A DNA stretch of 64,000 bases from Chiua virens (Eukaryota > Basidiomycota > Agaricomycetes > Boletales > Boletaceae). Positions 9,873 through 22,125 of this stretch are shown piece after piece. How positions within the stretch are numbered: position 1 is the stretch's first letter; each line of letters opens with the position of its first letter. A program made the translations under genes and the position numbers. A model generated the notes under the pieces. It was given only the letters and a program-made list of their open reading frames with translations, was not told where the DNA came from and did no database searches. Where the stretch lies: the NCBI GenBank assembly GCA_019787685.1, contig JAHNUO010000002.1, positions 2,790,001 through 2,854,000 of the forward strand. Reading direction: 5' to 3'.

Positions 9873-10170
9873 TGTTGGACTCAAAGTCCTTTGATTATGC
9901 CAAACAATGGCAAGCCTCACTCGGCCTGATGCCGACTGTAGCTACACGTCATCTGTCGATAGGAGACTCCTAATTAATTCTTGCCTCTCGACTACCATCT
10001 CGTCTGACTAAGTTCCTCTCGCGCCTATCGTGCTGTAACAAAGTTATAACCAGCAAAACCCCCATCGAGCAACCCTACTTTCCTCCCCTCGCCCTGGCTC
10101 ACTGGATTAGGGACTATTCAGTCTATTCCATCATCCCCATCCATTATTATCAGGGATTCCAGATCTAGAG
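9873..10170 (+). repeat. 3' LTR of the copia element (end approximate)
   Basis: Begins TGTTGGACTC right after the polypurine tract. The 3' boundary is not fixed, because no second copy is complete here; a CA near 10171 (ATTATTATCA) is a possible end. About 70 bp (CCAAACAATGGCAAGCCTCA onward) resemble the insert at 56460-56530. Confidence 0.65.
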
Positions 10171-10498
10171 AGCAGCGGCAATGCTCATGGGAGCATCAAT
10201 TGACAAGACTACTCCACCTCTCGAACTTCCGCAAGCACTGCAGCAGACATGGGCACAGTACTTTACTTCTCTGTCAAGGCTTACGTGCCGCCTCCGGCAA
10301 ATTGTCCAAGTATGTGATGCATGTCTGGTCAAAGAGTGTGCCAATGATTGATGATCGTTCTCTAACGACAGGTGAATCTGGTGAGCTCCAGCCCGGTCCT
10401 ATTCCTCAAGAACATTGAATAACAAGTGTGAATGGTTGCAACACGAACAGCTACGGCGCGATGTCTGTCGGGGAAGCTATTCAGGAGATATTGAAGAA

Positions 10499-11413
10499 GA
10501 CGCTGTGATTAATTCAGCGCTAAACTGGACTGCTGGCGAGAAATGATGAGTTTGGGCGTCAGTGAATTTTTTTTTCTCAAACGGTGATTGCACACAAGTT
10601 TCGCGCACGCGAGCAAGCAGAAGTACGTACCCGAGCTGGATGTGATGCTCTCTCAGTCGGTCAGTTTGCACCAGCGATTCCTTTCTACTCGTTTGCAAAG
10701 CATCTCACACTGGGCAGGTAAACAACACACTGGATGATGAAATATGTTCAGGGGCTGACCCATATGAAACGGATCTCAAGAATGGACTGACTTTCTCGCG
10801 CTTGAAATTGTCAATCGCATCAACAAGCCTCATGAGCATGGGACTGACGTTTTGAATTTGATGACACTTTGGTCGTTGGAAAAGAAGACACCGAGTCCAT
10901 GATGCAATCTGTTCACGGACACGAGTAGGTGTTTGTCGACGTTCCCCGCATGGTCTTATCAGATTCCCAAGAGACGGCGGTTGGCTCTGTTGTGCTCTGA
11001 GCGTTGGATACGTCGATGGCTTGCTCGCCCGCCCGCCCGACCGGCCAGCCCGTTCAAGACCAGACCCACTAACCACACGCCCGACAATTCCTCCGTCACT
11101 TTCCCGCTCGATTGTACCTTTTACGCTGACTTTACAGATGCATCGCGTGACGATCTTGATCTATTTCTGTGCAATGCTGCTCTCTGATGGGGAAGATTAC
11201 AACTATCTTGACTCAGAACCGTGGGAGTATTGTCCCTGGAAAGTCTCGCTTATAACCTCATCCACGGGGAGGATGATCACGGAGAAACTGGTATGTGACG
11301 AGTTCAGAAGGCAAGGGGAGTACGTACGGGTGTTGGTGAATGACGCGGTACATGCACTCGGTCACGCGGGTGAGGATGGTGTATGTGCCCCAAGTTGGAG
11401 ATTTCGTGGCTAA
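10499..11413 (+). pseudogene. Dead copy of histidine acid phosphatase
   Basis: Pieces of the protein encoded at 16318-17984 can be read in order on the plus strand, in changing frames: VINSALNWTAGE (about 10503) matches VIESALNWTAGE; DVLNLMTLW...SP then a stop where the relative has W (SPW) and CNLF (about 10845-10920); SVTFPLDCTFYADF (about 11090) matches TTFPLDLTFYADF; and SLITSSTGRMITEKLVCD ... VRVLVNDAVHALGHA ... GVC (11240-11390). The catalytic His-Asp of the SHDNEM motif is replaced (ASRDDL), there are several frame changes, and the N-terminal RHGARWP part is absent. This is a duplicated, decayed relative in opposite orientation, 5 kb from the intact gene. Confidence 0.85.
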
Positions 11414-11649
11414 TCAACATGCTCACATCAATTGGCTCACTAGCATACGCCTGGAAGAATGTTTTCCGGGTATTTGGGTAGCATGAGGGACGTCGTCTCT
11501 CTCCAACTACTGCTTGTGTATCTGGGTGGTGGTCTTGGATCAAAACTCGAGTAAATTCACCTGCATATCCCCTCTTGTCAGGACATCAGCTTGATAAAAA
11601 GCTCCGTCATATTTGTACATGATGTATACATCGAATCAAGGTTAGTACT

Positions 11650-14099
11650 TTACACTTGAATTTCGCCAAGGATGACAGCATCCACCAATTCTCCGGCTTG
11701 GAGCTGCTTTGGGCCCCCTTCCTGGAGGGTCGGCAATTGCACGAGTGCGTTGGCCCCACTGAGGCTTGCCACCCGGCTGGACCGCTGACCTCCTGTACTG
11801 TATGCTTTGAGGCCATCTGACGTGGCTTTCACGACAACCCGATGGAATTCTACACGAGGATCCAGAGGCATAGTGTTTTGAATCTAATATGATATGTCAA
11901 TGATCAATGCAGCCAGACTCAGTAGGAAAGACTGCTCGACTTACCTGAACCTTGATACGGGGGAGCTGACACTTCTCCACTGGCCAGCCGGCCAATCTCC
12001 TCAACGCAGGCAACACGAAAATATAGAATGTCACGAGGGCCGAGGCTGGGTTGCCGGGCAACGCAAACAGGAACTTGCGTCCGCCATCGACTTGGTCTGG
12101 CTCAGGCACGCTCGCGAACGCTGTTGGCTTCCCTGGCTTCATGGACACGCGACCAAAGTGAATAGTGCCCTCGAATCGTCGCTCAATAACTGGTTTGATG
12201 AGGTCGCTGGAACCCATCGAGGTTCCACCCGTTGTGAGAAGTAAATCTGCTTCTTCGAGCCCCTTTGCTATGGCCTGGACGTGTGCATCGACGCTATTAT
12301 GATGGATACTTCAGTCAGGCGGTCTCGTTTTAGCTGAAGATCGAGTTCTCACTCGTCAGGTACTATCCCAAGGTCGATGACTGTGTATCCCATCCCTTCG
12401 AGGATCGCTTGCAAGGAGGGTCGGTTAGTGTCGTAAATTCCTCCCCAACCATCGTTGGCAAGTGAGTTAGGCGATTGCAAATCCAGAATTTCGTTTCCGG
12501 TGCTCAAAAGAGCTACAACAGGTTTGCGTCGGACCTTGACCTACGTGTTGCCTCGTCAATCAGTGCTGAAGGATAGACTTACAAGCGTTGCATGACTAAC
12601 CTCTTTTCGTCCAACAAACGTCAGTGTACCAATTTCGCCTCCCAAACTCGTGATCACGTCGTCTTTCCTCAATACCAAATCCCCGCTGCGTAGGTCCGAA
12701 CCAGGGAATCTTACGTTTTCTCCCTTGGGCACCTGTACGAGCGTCTTCACTTCGCTCTCTTCTAGATCTTCGACGTTACCCTGATTAACAGTGGATACGA
12801 GTTCTGTGTCTTCTACCATAATGACTGCGTCTGTCCCAGCAGGGAGCGGTCCGCCCGTGTTGACGCGGAAGATAGAACCTTGTGGGACCTCTTTGTTGGG
12901 TCTATGCGTTTTCCAGGTCAACACGTTGTAAACACCAGGAGGATCAGAGGCTGTTTGATCAAAGGGTCAAGCCGACGGTACTGAACTTAGTTGCATGCAC
13001 TTCTTACATCGAAGTGCGTATCCATCAACATTGGTGGTCTGCGAAGACGGCACATTCTGTGCGGCGTGTACATCTTCGGCAAGTACGTGTCCCGCGAGGA
13101 CTGGGGTAACCTATATGATGAGTTAGTCAGTTTGATATTGTTTCTCACGGAAAATCACGGACCAAGAGCTCGACCACCCCCAAAGGTTGGATTTCGGTCA
13201 AAATGAGATGCAGCGCAGTGTCCAAACTGATCTGCGGGTAAGGTGATACGCGATGACGACCCGGGGCTATGCAAATGTTCACGAGACCGATTCATTCGCA
13301 AAAATGGACCGCTTACCAGGTGCAGACGGGTCATGCGAGAGTAGCGTCCTGGGTTGAGGAGCTTTATGTCCTTCGGGATGATGGTGGTGATGGTGAAGGT
13401 GATGATCGTGGTCAGCATGAGGCGTAGTACGCGTAGGCGTTTGCGGAACCGGGGCGTGTCTCGTCCCGAGTGTGGCATGTTCACGCTTACCGCTCCCTCC
13501 CCTGACAAGGTCGACCGCATGGGCGGCAACACGGTTAGAGAGAAGCGCCTCCATTGTCTCCCTCACGGCTCTGACACTGCCAGGGAGTGTTCACGACGAG
13601 AGTGTTCTTGACTGTTCCTGCGACCGGCCTAGACAAAGCAGCGAAGGGCGTATGCTTAATTGATGCCGAAAGCAAGAGATGCACAAGCCCAGGCGCATGG
13701 CGTTCAATCAATGGTGTTATTGCCTAACGAAATTATTATTCATCTCCGAAATCCAAAACGGATTAGGAGGGGCACGATGACTCACTTCAGGCGTTCCTGT
13801 CTCTAACCCCGAATCCGGTGCCACCCGTTGTGATGATCCAGTCTACTGCACCGCGATCGCAGTGATCCCGGACGGTCTGACAGATCTGCTCTTCCTCGTC
13901 TGGTAGAATAAGGGAATGGATTTCCTGATAGCCAGTGATTCTGGAGGATCTTGCGTATTTCAGGACCAGACAGGTCTTGATTCTTTCCTGCGGACGCGCT
14001 GTCGCTGACTGGGTGTCGATCAGTTGTGTGGACCCTCTAGCAGGAGTTTCGAGACATACCTGTGATGATTAGCACCTTGACACTGTTGGCCGAGGTCAT
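11650..14099 (-). CDS. Gephyrin-like molybdenum cofactor synthesis protein (MogA-MoeA fusion)
   Basis: Multi-exon gene. Start at the ATG at 14099 (MTSANSVKVLIIT), stop TAA at 11650. The N-terminal MogA/G domain is shown by SGPEIRKIL and by CDRGAVDWIITTGGTGF (about 13800-13860), the adenylylation-site signature. A linker at about 13330-13420 contains a run of His (DHDHHLHHHHHHPEGH). The MoeA/E domain follows: NTGGPLPAGTDAVIMVEDTE (12780-12860), GSSDLIKPVIERRFEGTIHF and LFALPGNPASALVTF (12060-12220), and a C-terminal MoeA_C part (LDPRVEFHRVVVKAT ... VDAVILGEIQV). In the family the G domain adenylylates molybdopterin and the E domain inserts molybdate. The domain order equals animal gephyrin and is the reverse of plant Cnx1. 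The fungal equivalent is cnxE of Aspergillus. Exon ends in the His linker region are only approximate. Confidence 0.88.
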
Positions 14100-14747
14100 C
14101 GTGACGAGAAGATCGTGCTGGTGAGAGAGCAGCCGAGATGACTGTTCACTTACTCAGAGACCTGCCCCTGCCACTCTTCTTTATATCACGGATTCATAAT
14201 CATCCACTTCACTTCTGTCAACTTCTGTCAAAAGTACAGGTCACGTTATCCGTGGACCTTGAACTTGAAGAGGACAAGTCTCACGACGCGTTTTACAGAA
14301 TTTTAGTCTAAATGGCATCTAGAGTATTGTAAAATATTTAAAATATGGTTCAACGTTTGGGAGATGGTGGTATTTGAAGTTTCGATGTGAGTGAAAACTT
14401 GAAGCATGTACGAGAATTGCGATTCGACTGAATGTCGACTTATGTAATTGCTTTTATTTGCTTTTAGCGACTGAATGTGAGCGCATGTGAGCCCTAAGTA
14501 AAAGCAGAGTGATCTACTTTTAGTTCCTTTTAAGCGAGTTGGCGCGACACACGAAAAGCTGTTAAAAGCACGAAAGATGTGATTAAAAGTCAAAAAAGTA
14601 ACTTGTCTTTGTCTCGATAGGGGCCGAGCTTGGTTTGCTCGTGTTTGTACTAATGCTCGATGCTCGATCTCCAACAAGGTAACAACATCCAATTTCTTAC
14701 CTAATCCACCAACGCTGCTTTCACCTTGACCATCATCGACGCCTAAT
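14100..14747. other. Intergenic region between divergent genes
   Basis: No gene recognised. It separates the divergently transcribed molybdenum cofactor gene and the gene starting at 14748 and should hold both promoters. The segment 14450-14600 is rich in short imperfect repeats of TTTTA/TAAAAG around GCGA. No defined motif is claimed. Confidence 0.5.
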
Positions 14748-15939
14748 ATGCCTATACGTTATAGAAGCGGTTCCTCGTCTCTTCAACCACAAATTTCAGA
14801 GCCAATAGAACCCACAGATGCAGACGACTCTATCGTTCTCTCCGATCTCGTACGCACAGGCGAAGCATCTAGACTGCGCAGAAGAGGAGCCATGAGGCTT
14901 GATCACAATCTCTTGAGCGCTCAGCGCAATGAAAGCGGTCGGGTGACACCTCCGACCGTCGTCGTCGCAAGGACAGCATCATGGATAGAGCCCTCGAGCG
15001 ATGACGACGAATCCACACAAACTTGGGAACAGGGTTATGACATGTCTTCGCCCCGTCCGCAGGCAAGATCCGTCGGGCCTGGGGCAGAATCGTACGGGTG
15101 CACGCTCTACTGCGGCGGAGAGGAGCCCTCGTCATCCCTTATGCAACATGCGTCGCTCTACACGCGCTCACCACTGCCATCCTATCCTCCGTTGTTATCG
15201 GATTTCGGTCCGCTTCGACGCGATGGTCCTCTGAACAGGACAAATGGGTGTGGCGCTGTGATCCACTTGAGGGCTTCACGTCGAGACGGATCTAGTGTCT
15301 GGGTGGGGAAAGATGAGGCGACATCTGCCGTCGTACCGATGGACGCGTCATACTTTGAGCGTTCTGCAGTCGTCAGAATGGTACACAGTGCGTGTGGATG
15401 TATCCGCGAAGGCATTGGTTGTGCGATATGGTCAGTACGTCGTGTTGCTTTTTTCTATCCGGTTCTCACACCTTCACAGTGGTAATACGTTGGGGACACG
15501 ATATAAGCCTTGTCAAGCTGCTGCGGAGGGACTCTTTTCTTTTCACCGTAGCTCGCAGGTACCTATATGTCCTCAAGGACCAAGGTATTGGCACGGTCGG
15601 GCTTCAGGCGCAGGCTCAAGCACATCCCCTTCGTACATCTATACCTTCTTCGCATCCAATGTTACTCCCGCCTCGCAATTACCAGTTCCATGCGTCCCAC
15701 TCGAATCCTTGCGGGCGGAGAGTTTCTACACCACTGACAACGCGTTTGACGCCAGCTTTCTCGATCGGCTCGCTTCTGCATCACCACTGCCGATGACCGA
15801 CGAGGACCGCAACACACTCGAGCAAGGCTCACGCCCTCGAGTAGATATCGAGTTCGATCTTGATGGCGCTCCCGTCACATCGGCTCCAGGCTCCCCAGAC
15901 AAGACAAACACAGAGCTGATGTTAATCCCCGAACGGTAG
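14748..15939 (+). CDS. Unknown protein with clustered Cys motif
   Basis: Start ATG at 14748 (MPIRYRSGSSSLQ), acidic Ser-rich N-terminal part, stop at 15939. An intron of about 48 nt (GTCAGT...CTTCACAG, about 15431-15478) joins the frames and creates a compact cysteine cluster: SACGCIREGIGC then AICGNTLGTRYKPC. Spacing C-x-C-x7-C-x2-C-x9-C resembles a small zinc-binding fold. Downstream is YIYTFFASNVTP and an acidic tail (DIEFDLDG). Further small introns around 15130-15300 cannot be excluded. I do not recognise a named family; a metal-binding role is inference from the cysteines. Confidence 0.6.
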
Positions 15940-16317
15940 CAGTGCAATTTTGACATTGATATCGGTGATACTTTTTTGTTCATCTTGTGGCGATACCGGA
16001 CGCATTGTTTTCTTGCATGTAGCATTGACCAGCATCTAACACCTCTCTTCCATTTCCTTCAAATCTCCACAATATCTCATATGGATCTGTCCTGTTTATC
16101 TACCTAGGACTTTTGTTTGTCCTATTAGCTTCCTTGCTTGTATACTTGCTATGATGTAGTAATCACTTCGAATTTGGTAACAGGACGTTCAGTTTGACAT
16201 CTTGATTAGAGGCAACATTGTAAAGAAATTTTGATCGACGCCGAGTCCATGCAACACAAGTACCACAAGTATCCCAGAGAGATCTAGAGGTGACCACCTG
16301 CATACCCCATACCCCAT
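15940..16317. other. Convergent intergenic region
   Basis: Lies between the 3' ends of the Cys-motif gene and the phosphatase gene. AT-rich, no gene seen; expected to hold both 3' untranslated ends. Confidence 0.5.
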
Positions 16318-17984
16318 TTATGAGTAACATTGAGCCCACATGCCATCCCCATTGCTCGTCGCAAATGACTGGCTCGCCACAAAGTTGGAAAGCGTACATA
16401 CGCCATACTCGTCCGCGTCACAGAACGCGAGCGGCTGAACCGCATCGTTGACCAACATCCGGACAGACTCCACACCGTCGCACGTCAACCGCTCCGTGAT
16501 CAACCTGCCCGAGAACGGCACCATATTCGAAATGACCCACGTCCGATCCGGGTTCGGTGACGTCGTGTTGAGGGGCTCTGCCTGCGGGAACAGTCCGATC
16601 GCACTAAAGATGGAGACCATCTCGTTGTCGTGCGAAAAGTCGGCGTAGAACGTGAGGTCGAGCGGGAACGTGGTGGGATTGTGGTCGAGCGTGTAGTTGG
16701 TCTGGGTCTCGTCCTGAACGGGCTGGCCGGTCAGACGGGCGATCAACTCGTTGACGTAGCCAACGCCCTGAACGGGACCGAGCGTCGCACCGTATCTGAA
16801 GAACCTGGTAAGAAGACCATGCGGAGACAGCGTGACCGACACCCACCCGTTTGAGTAGTAATCATCGAGATCGCCGTAGTACTCAAAGTCGGTGAACTCG
16901 TCGGCCGTGAACAGGTTGCACCACGGGCTTGGTGCCTCGTTGTATACCGTGTCGAATTGGCAGAGCATCATCAAGTTGATCACGTCAGAATCCGCCAAAT
17001 CCGCACCCGGCGCTTCCGAGTTGAGGCGGGTGACAATGGAAGGCGTGAACACGTTCATCCATTCTGTAGTCTGAGTATCAGACGAGCCAGCGTTTGGGCA
17101 CATGTCGTCATCGAGCGTGTCATTACCCTGACGATATATAGTATATGAGACATTGCAAAAACTAAAAGGGAATCGCTAGCGCGAGACTGACCGATTGAGA
17201 GATGATCACGTTCAACATGGGCATGACCATCTGGTTGCTCGTGTACGCGAAACCTAGATGCCATTAACAACGTCCACTCGTGTCCAACCATGTCATGCCT
17301 CACCAGCGGTCCAGTTGAGTGCAGATTCGATCACACGCTCAGAGTCGGAAGCGCGGACGAACGGGATTATGTCCGCGCTGACGAGACTCGCATATCGCAC
17401 GTAATGTTCTTCACCTGCGTCAAACGACCTTAATATCGCGAATGAGCATGGGACGGAGACAAACGCGGAGCATCGGCAAGCCACTGGAAGCGAAAAAACC
17501 TACTGCTGAGCACCGAAGGTAACCAGATCGTCAGTGCCGAGATCGTATGTGTAGTCGGTAATGAACGTCATGTTCGGGTTCGAGTAACTGTTTGCATTTT
17601 GGATGGTCTTCACGCTCGCCTTCATATCTTTCCCCTGAGACTTTTTGGGCCAGCGTGCACCGTGACGCTGCAACTGTGTTCCACCGTCCCAGCGCGTGAG
17701 ACAATATATAAAAAGACCCAAAATCTAAATGTATCCCACCAGATTTACCTATAAGCGAAAGATCAGTCATCAATCACGCCTCAATCAACGTATCAACCTA
17801 CTTGGGTAATTTCGCATCCGGATGGTGGCACCACGTACGTCGCGGCGGGGAAGTAAGGCGACTGTTGCGCCCAGGATTGCTCTAGCGATTGCGGAAATCC
17901 GAGAGACGGGGCGGTGATCTTGACCGGCTCCGCGCTGGCCACACCAGCTGCCAGGAGCGCGACCAAGGGGACAATGATAGACAT
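16318..17984 (-). CDS. Secreted histidine acid phosphatase (phytase group)
   Basis: Start ATG at 17984, signal peptide MSIIVPLVALLAAGVASAEP, stop TAA at 16318; several introns of about 50-60 nt. The catalytic N-terminal motif RHGARWP is present (GTQLQRHGARWPKK, about 17660). The C-terminal proton-donor motif appears as ADFSHDNEM (about 16640). Other family landmarks are VIESALNWTAGE, DVINLMMLCQFDTVYN..SPWCNLF, a YGDL..YY segment, TWVISNMVPFSGRLITE and a Cys-rich C-terminus (VRMLVNDAVQPLAFC...GVCTL). Enzymes of this branch hydrolyse phosphomonoesters at acid pH, with phytate a common substrate, via a phospho-His intermediate. Secretion is expected from the leader. A decayed relative lies at 10.5-11.4 kb. 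Confidence 0.92.
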
Positions 17985-18775
17985 GAGGACAAATCAAGGT
18001 CGATGGGGACAATGACGGTGAGACTAGAAATGAACCTGAGCAATCCCTCGAAAGCAAGGAAAGAGGTGAGGTTGTATGGCTGCAGTTCCTCCCTTTATAA
18101 CCTAGAGGACGAGCGAATTTAGCGCATATTGAGGTGTTCTTGCACGGGTTCTAGATCCGTCGTGAGTACAGCAAGAGGGGAGGTTCAACACGGTCAGGAT
18201 GAGGACCATATGGTTCTCCAGACGATCAGGGGAGTAGGAATCCGACATTGCGGATCGTGCAGTCAGGCGCATACTCCTCATGTGTGCCGAGTCTGCGAAA
18301 CATGCCTGCGATCGCGTATCATTGTTCCTAGTATCGCGTGTATATTTGGCGAGATATCTTTTGCTTCATTGGGATCCAAAGACTAGGTTTGGCACTGACC
18401 GACTTGAATGACTCGTTAAATCTGATCGGATGGACATACCCAACTCAGTGGAACAAGTTTAGTCAGCCATTTAAATCCATACTAAACATGGATGCAGCCG
18501 TTGTGGAAGCGGGCTGGGAGTCCGAGCCTTCGAGGTCGCCACCGTGGGCCTGTGGGGATTAAATATGCAACCATGGCCGCCCACGTTGATTACAAGCATG
18601 CCCGACGTCGCGATCCCGAGGAACTGACCACCATGCAAAGGTCTAACAGGGTCGCGCCTACTCAGTTATAATAAAAGATTCCGGTTCCCATGCGATTAGA
18701 GAAATCTAAAAAAAGGTATTATCCTACACCGTTGCCAGCCAAAATCAAGCACATGCCACATCTCGTAAAAATGCT
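17985..18775. other. Intergenic region upstream of the phosphatase gene
   Basis: About 800 bp with no convincing gene. The first 120 bp should contain the phosphatase promoter. A TATA-like CCTTTATAACC lies near 18092 (minus-strand reading). Short open frames here have no recognisable motif. Confidence 0.45.
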
Positions 18776-21675
18776 TCACGAGGGCATTGAAGGCGGCCTT
18801 CCTACTATCCCCGAGATCATTCTTTCGCTGCTCAACGGTGCCAATCCCAATTTGGGATTTCCCTTTGGTTCGACACCTTCTCCGCGCGACGTTGACGGGA
18901 ACGTCGACGCGGCCGTCTGATACGACGATAGATCAGGTTTGCTGTCGAATACCCCTGTCACGATACAGCTTAGTATATGGCTTCGAGTGACTTGACGAGA
19001 CTTACCCAACTTGCGTAACCACCGTTGCCGCACCTGGTGGTATCCCCTCGACGGCAACGCTTTTTGAACCAAATCCCATTTTTGCCCATGCTTGGCGACC
19101 GCCTACGTTTTTTTCGTTAAGATCTCCGCCCAGTAAGACAGCATGAATCGATGGCTTACCTGGGCAAGGAGTTCATCCTCTTCTCTACTCCATTTAACGT
19201 ACGGGCTTCGTTGACGTTTCGTCGGCTGTCCTGGCGAAGGCATATCTTGTTCTGCCACCCGAATAATGTCCTTGTTCTTGGGCGCAACAGACGATATGGG
19301 TCCTGATCCAGGAATCTCGCCGTTCTGATCTCCCGATGGTATTACCTCGGAGTTTTGAGGCGGGGGCGACGCCTCATGACACTCATCCTCTGCCTCACGC
19401 ATACTGGATCCCTGTTCGCTGTGCATAGTCTGAGTACGAGAACCCTGTCGCGGTGTCGCATCCCCTGACTCATCAACGTGCAACGATGACGTATCTTGCG
19501 ATTGGGGATCGCGGGCGTCGTTATTCCCTGTGATCTCATTGTTGTCAAAGGACAGTGTTAAGCCGAGGGTCTGAGACGAGGATGGATTGAATGGATTGGA
19601 TGAAGCCCCACTCGTTCCCCCGCCTGGATCAACCAGCGCTTCCAACGAAGACCCACCACCAGCCTCAGGCTGTGCGGATCGCGCAGACTCGGTAGGATTA
19701 CCACCCAAATCCGACTGTGGTGTTTTGGAACGAGATGTCGGTGTGACAGACGAGCGTGCATCCGATTCAGGCTCCTGCCTCGACTTCGTCCTCCCTCGTG
19801 ACTTGGGGGTCGAGTTTAGAATTTCTTGGGGTTGTGTAGGCGCTCGTTCCTTGCCTTTCACCCGCGTCTGAGGTTGCGTCTCAGATGGTACAGTGGACGG
19901 TTCTTGAGTGCTAAACGCCGCAGCTTGGTCGGCCAGCACATCCAAGGCAGACCTAACTCTACCAGCACCCGCATTCGCCACCCCGACCGTATTCATAGAT
20001 GATGTAGATGGGTCGTTTGTTGCTCGGCTCGTGGAATCATGTGATGTAGCCAACTTGTCGGTACGTGCCGTGACCTTTCGCCGCTTCGGAACGGGGCTTC
20101 CAAGCAGGTCCCTGGATCGTGTATGACGCGTACCTGCCGCGGCACCAGGCGAGTCACCCACGACATCCACCTCCTCGTCTTCGTCGCCTTCGGCATCAAT
20201 GTCTTCGCGCATCATCGAGCGAGCGGCATTCAACAGCGAGTCCAGGGGTGTTGGTGGGTTATTTGTCCCCGTACCTTGGTTTATTTTCTGTGTGGATGAG
20301 GCAGCAGATGGGGCTGTCGTTGATGAGCTAGGAGTTTGTAGAATATGGTGGGGATACGCGGGAATGAACAACGGGACTGGTTGCATCCCGGACCTGGGTT
20401 GCATTGGACCGTTCAAGTAGACGTATCCACCCTCGGACGCATACGCTGAATGCGACATGTTGTGTTTGGGCGTCTTAGGCGTACTTGCAACGGCCGTCAT
20501 GGCCGACTCTTCCCGCCTCCGTTCTCGCTCCTTCTCTTCCAAGTGTTGCACCATTCCGGACATTATTCCGGCACGATGCTTACCAATTTTACGGGCTGCC
20601 AACAGGAGGTGTTCCGTTCTGGCATCGGCACTGAGCCCCCGCGAGACGACCTTCTGGGAAGGTCGCCTCCTATGTGAAATCGCAAAGCGATGAACGGAAT
20701 TGGGCGCTTCTGATTTGCGGGTTTTGGCTCTGGGTGTTGCCTGAGATTGAGAGGGTTGTGACGGGGTGTTGAATGGGTCTGCAGGGGGTTCATCTTCACT
20801 GGGACCATGATCTTCGTCTTCTGTGGTAACGGTGTCCTTCTTTCGTCTCCGGGCATGGCTCTTGGGTTGTGGGGTAGGAGGGGGTATCGATGAACGTGAC
20901 ATTAGTGGCTGCATTAGTAGTAGTGGTCTTAGTCGTGTTAGTTCAGATTCAAGCATGTGCGAACGGGATTGTGATTCGTCAAGCTGTCGACTAGGATTGA
21001 GAATGATGAGGTGCCAGTATGGGTGAGGACTCACCAGTTGTCGAAGACCCTTGTTAGTCTGCCTCAATGGTGTGAAGACGGTCAATGTCCTGTAAAAATT
21101 GTCAGACGTAACCCGAAGACGACGGTGTCATCGAGAATAAACCGATGGACTGGCCAGCAACCAATACATGCCATGAAACAGCAACGCACCTCGTCCCGCT
21201 CTGAATTAGATCGGTTCCTGGCTTGCTGTGCAAGTAAAGCCTCTGCCATCCTGGCCCAGCCGTCCTTCTCTGAACTCCACTGCAAACGTTTCTCCTCCGC
21301 TTGATAAAGGAGTAGATCTCTCTGCTGTATCAAAGCGGATATCATGTCGGCTTGTTGGACGAGCTGGTCCGAATCCGGTCTAACGACAGCGGTAAGCCTT
21401 AGTACCTACGCAAAAGGGGTCCGAGTCGTATACGAGCACGCAAAGATAACACCGGGTATACGCACCATCTCGGCGAGCTCCTTTTCTCGCGGGGTGAGCC
21501 GAGTGCCAGCTTCGTCAGTACTGCGCATCTCCACGACCTTTCTGCGCATCTGGATGATATCGGATTCGGGGAGGGGCTCGGGGGTTGGACTCTTGGTGTG
21601 TGGGGGAACGTCGGAGTCATCCTGGAGAGTTTGTGGCGCCGGAGAGGGAGACATGATGTGGACGAGATCAGTCAA
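18776..21675 (-). CDS. Coiled-coil protein with C-terminal Myb/SANT-like domain
   Basis: Start ATG at 21675 (MTDLVHIMSPSPAPQ), stop at 18776. N-terminal third: acidic, then heptad-rich segments (MRRKVVEMRSTDEA, LIQQRDLLLYQAEEKRLQW, SHMLESELTRLRPLLL) that suggest a coiled coil. The central ~500 residues are Ser/Pro/Thr-rich and disordered with basic patches (HARRRKKD, KRRKVTAR) that could be nuclear signals. At the C-terminal end a Myb/SANT-like unit spans an intron: YVKWSREEDELLAQ joins AVAKHGQKWDLVQKALPSRG and YHQVRQRWLRKL, with the three conserved Trp positions of a Myb repeat. One more 51-nt intron (or in-frame retained sequence) precedes the tail. A DNA- or chromatin-binding role is inferred; no closer family is recognised. 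Confidence 0.75.
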
Positions 21676-22125
21676 GGACTAGCGGAGGGTAGTCTTGGTT
21701 CATATTTGCGTTGCTCCGTGCGGTCAGCGATGAGGATACCCCGCAGTCACGGAGGGGTAAAATCAAAAAGCCAAACAGCTCTACCCAAGAAACAAATAAC
21801 GCCAATTCAAACGCGCGGAACAGATCACGTGATTCTATTTTTCTCAGACAGGTCATGTGACTTCGGCCCCGAAATAGGCAGCACCGGTCGCCGTCGATCC
21901 GGCGACCCCTTTGAATGACTAATCTGCCGAGGCGCTGAGGTGGTCACGTGCGTCGTTGTGCGCTCACGTACATTGTGAGATTTAGGTTAATCGCTCTACC
22001 CCTGTGCACGCCAGGTATCAAGTTCGTCAGTACACGTTCACATTAAACTAAATCTTTCTTAGTCACCTGGCTCCACATATCCCCGTTTACACCGTCCTTA
22101 TCCTGGAATCATCGTTTCCTCATAG
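21676..22125. other. Shared promoter region of a divergent gene pair
   Basis: 450 bp between the Myb-like gene (minus) and the HNH gene (plus). Contains several CACGTG-like cores (AGATCACGTGATT near 21825, TCACGTGCG near 21945) that could be E-box sites for bHLH factors; this is motif resemblance only. Confidence 0.4.
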
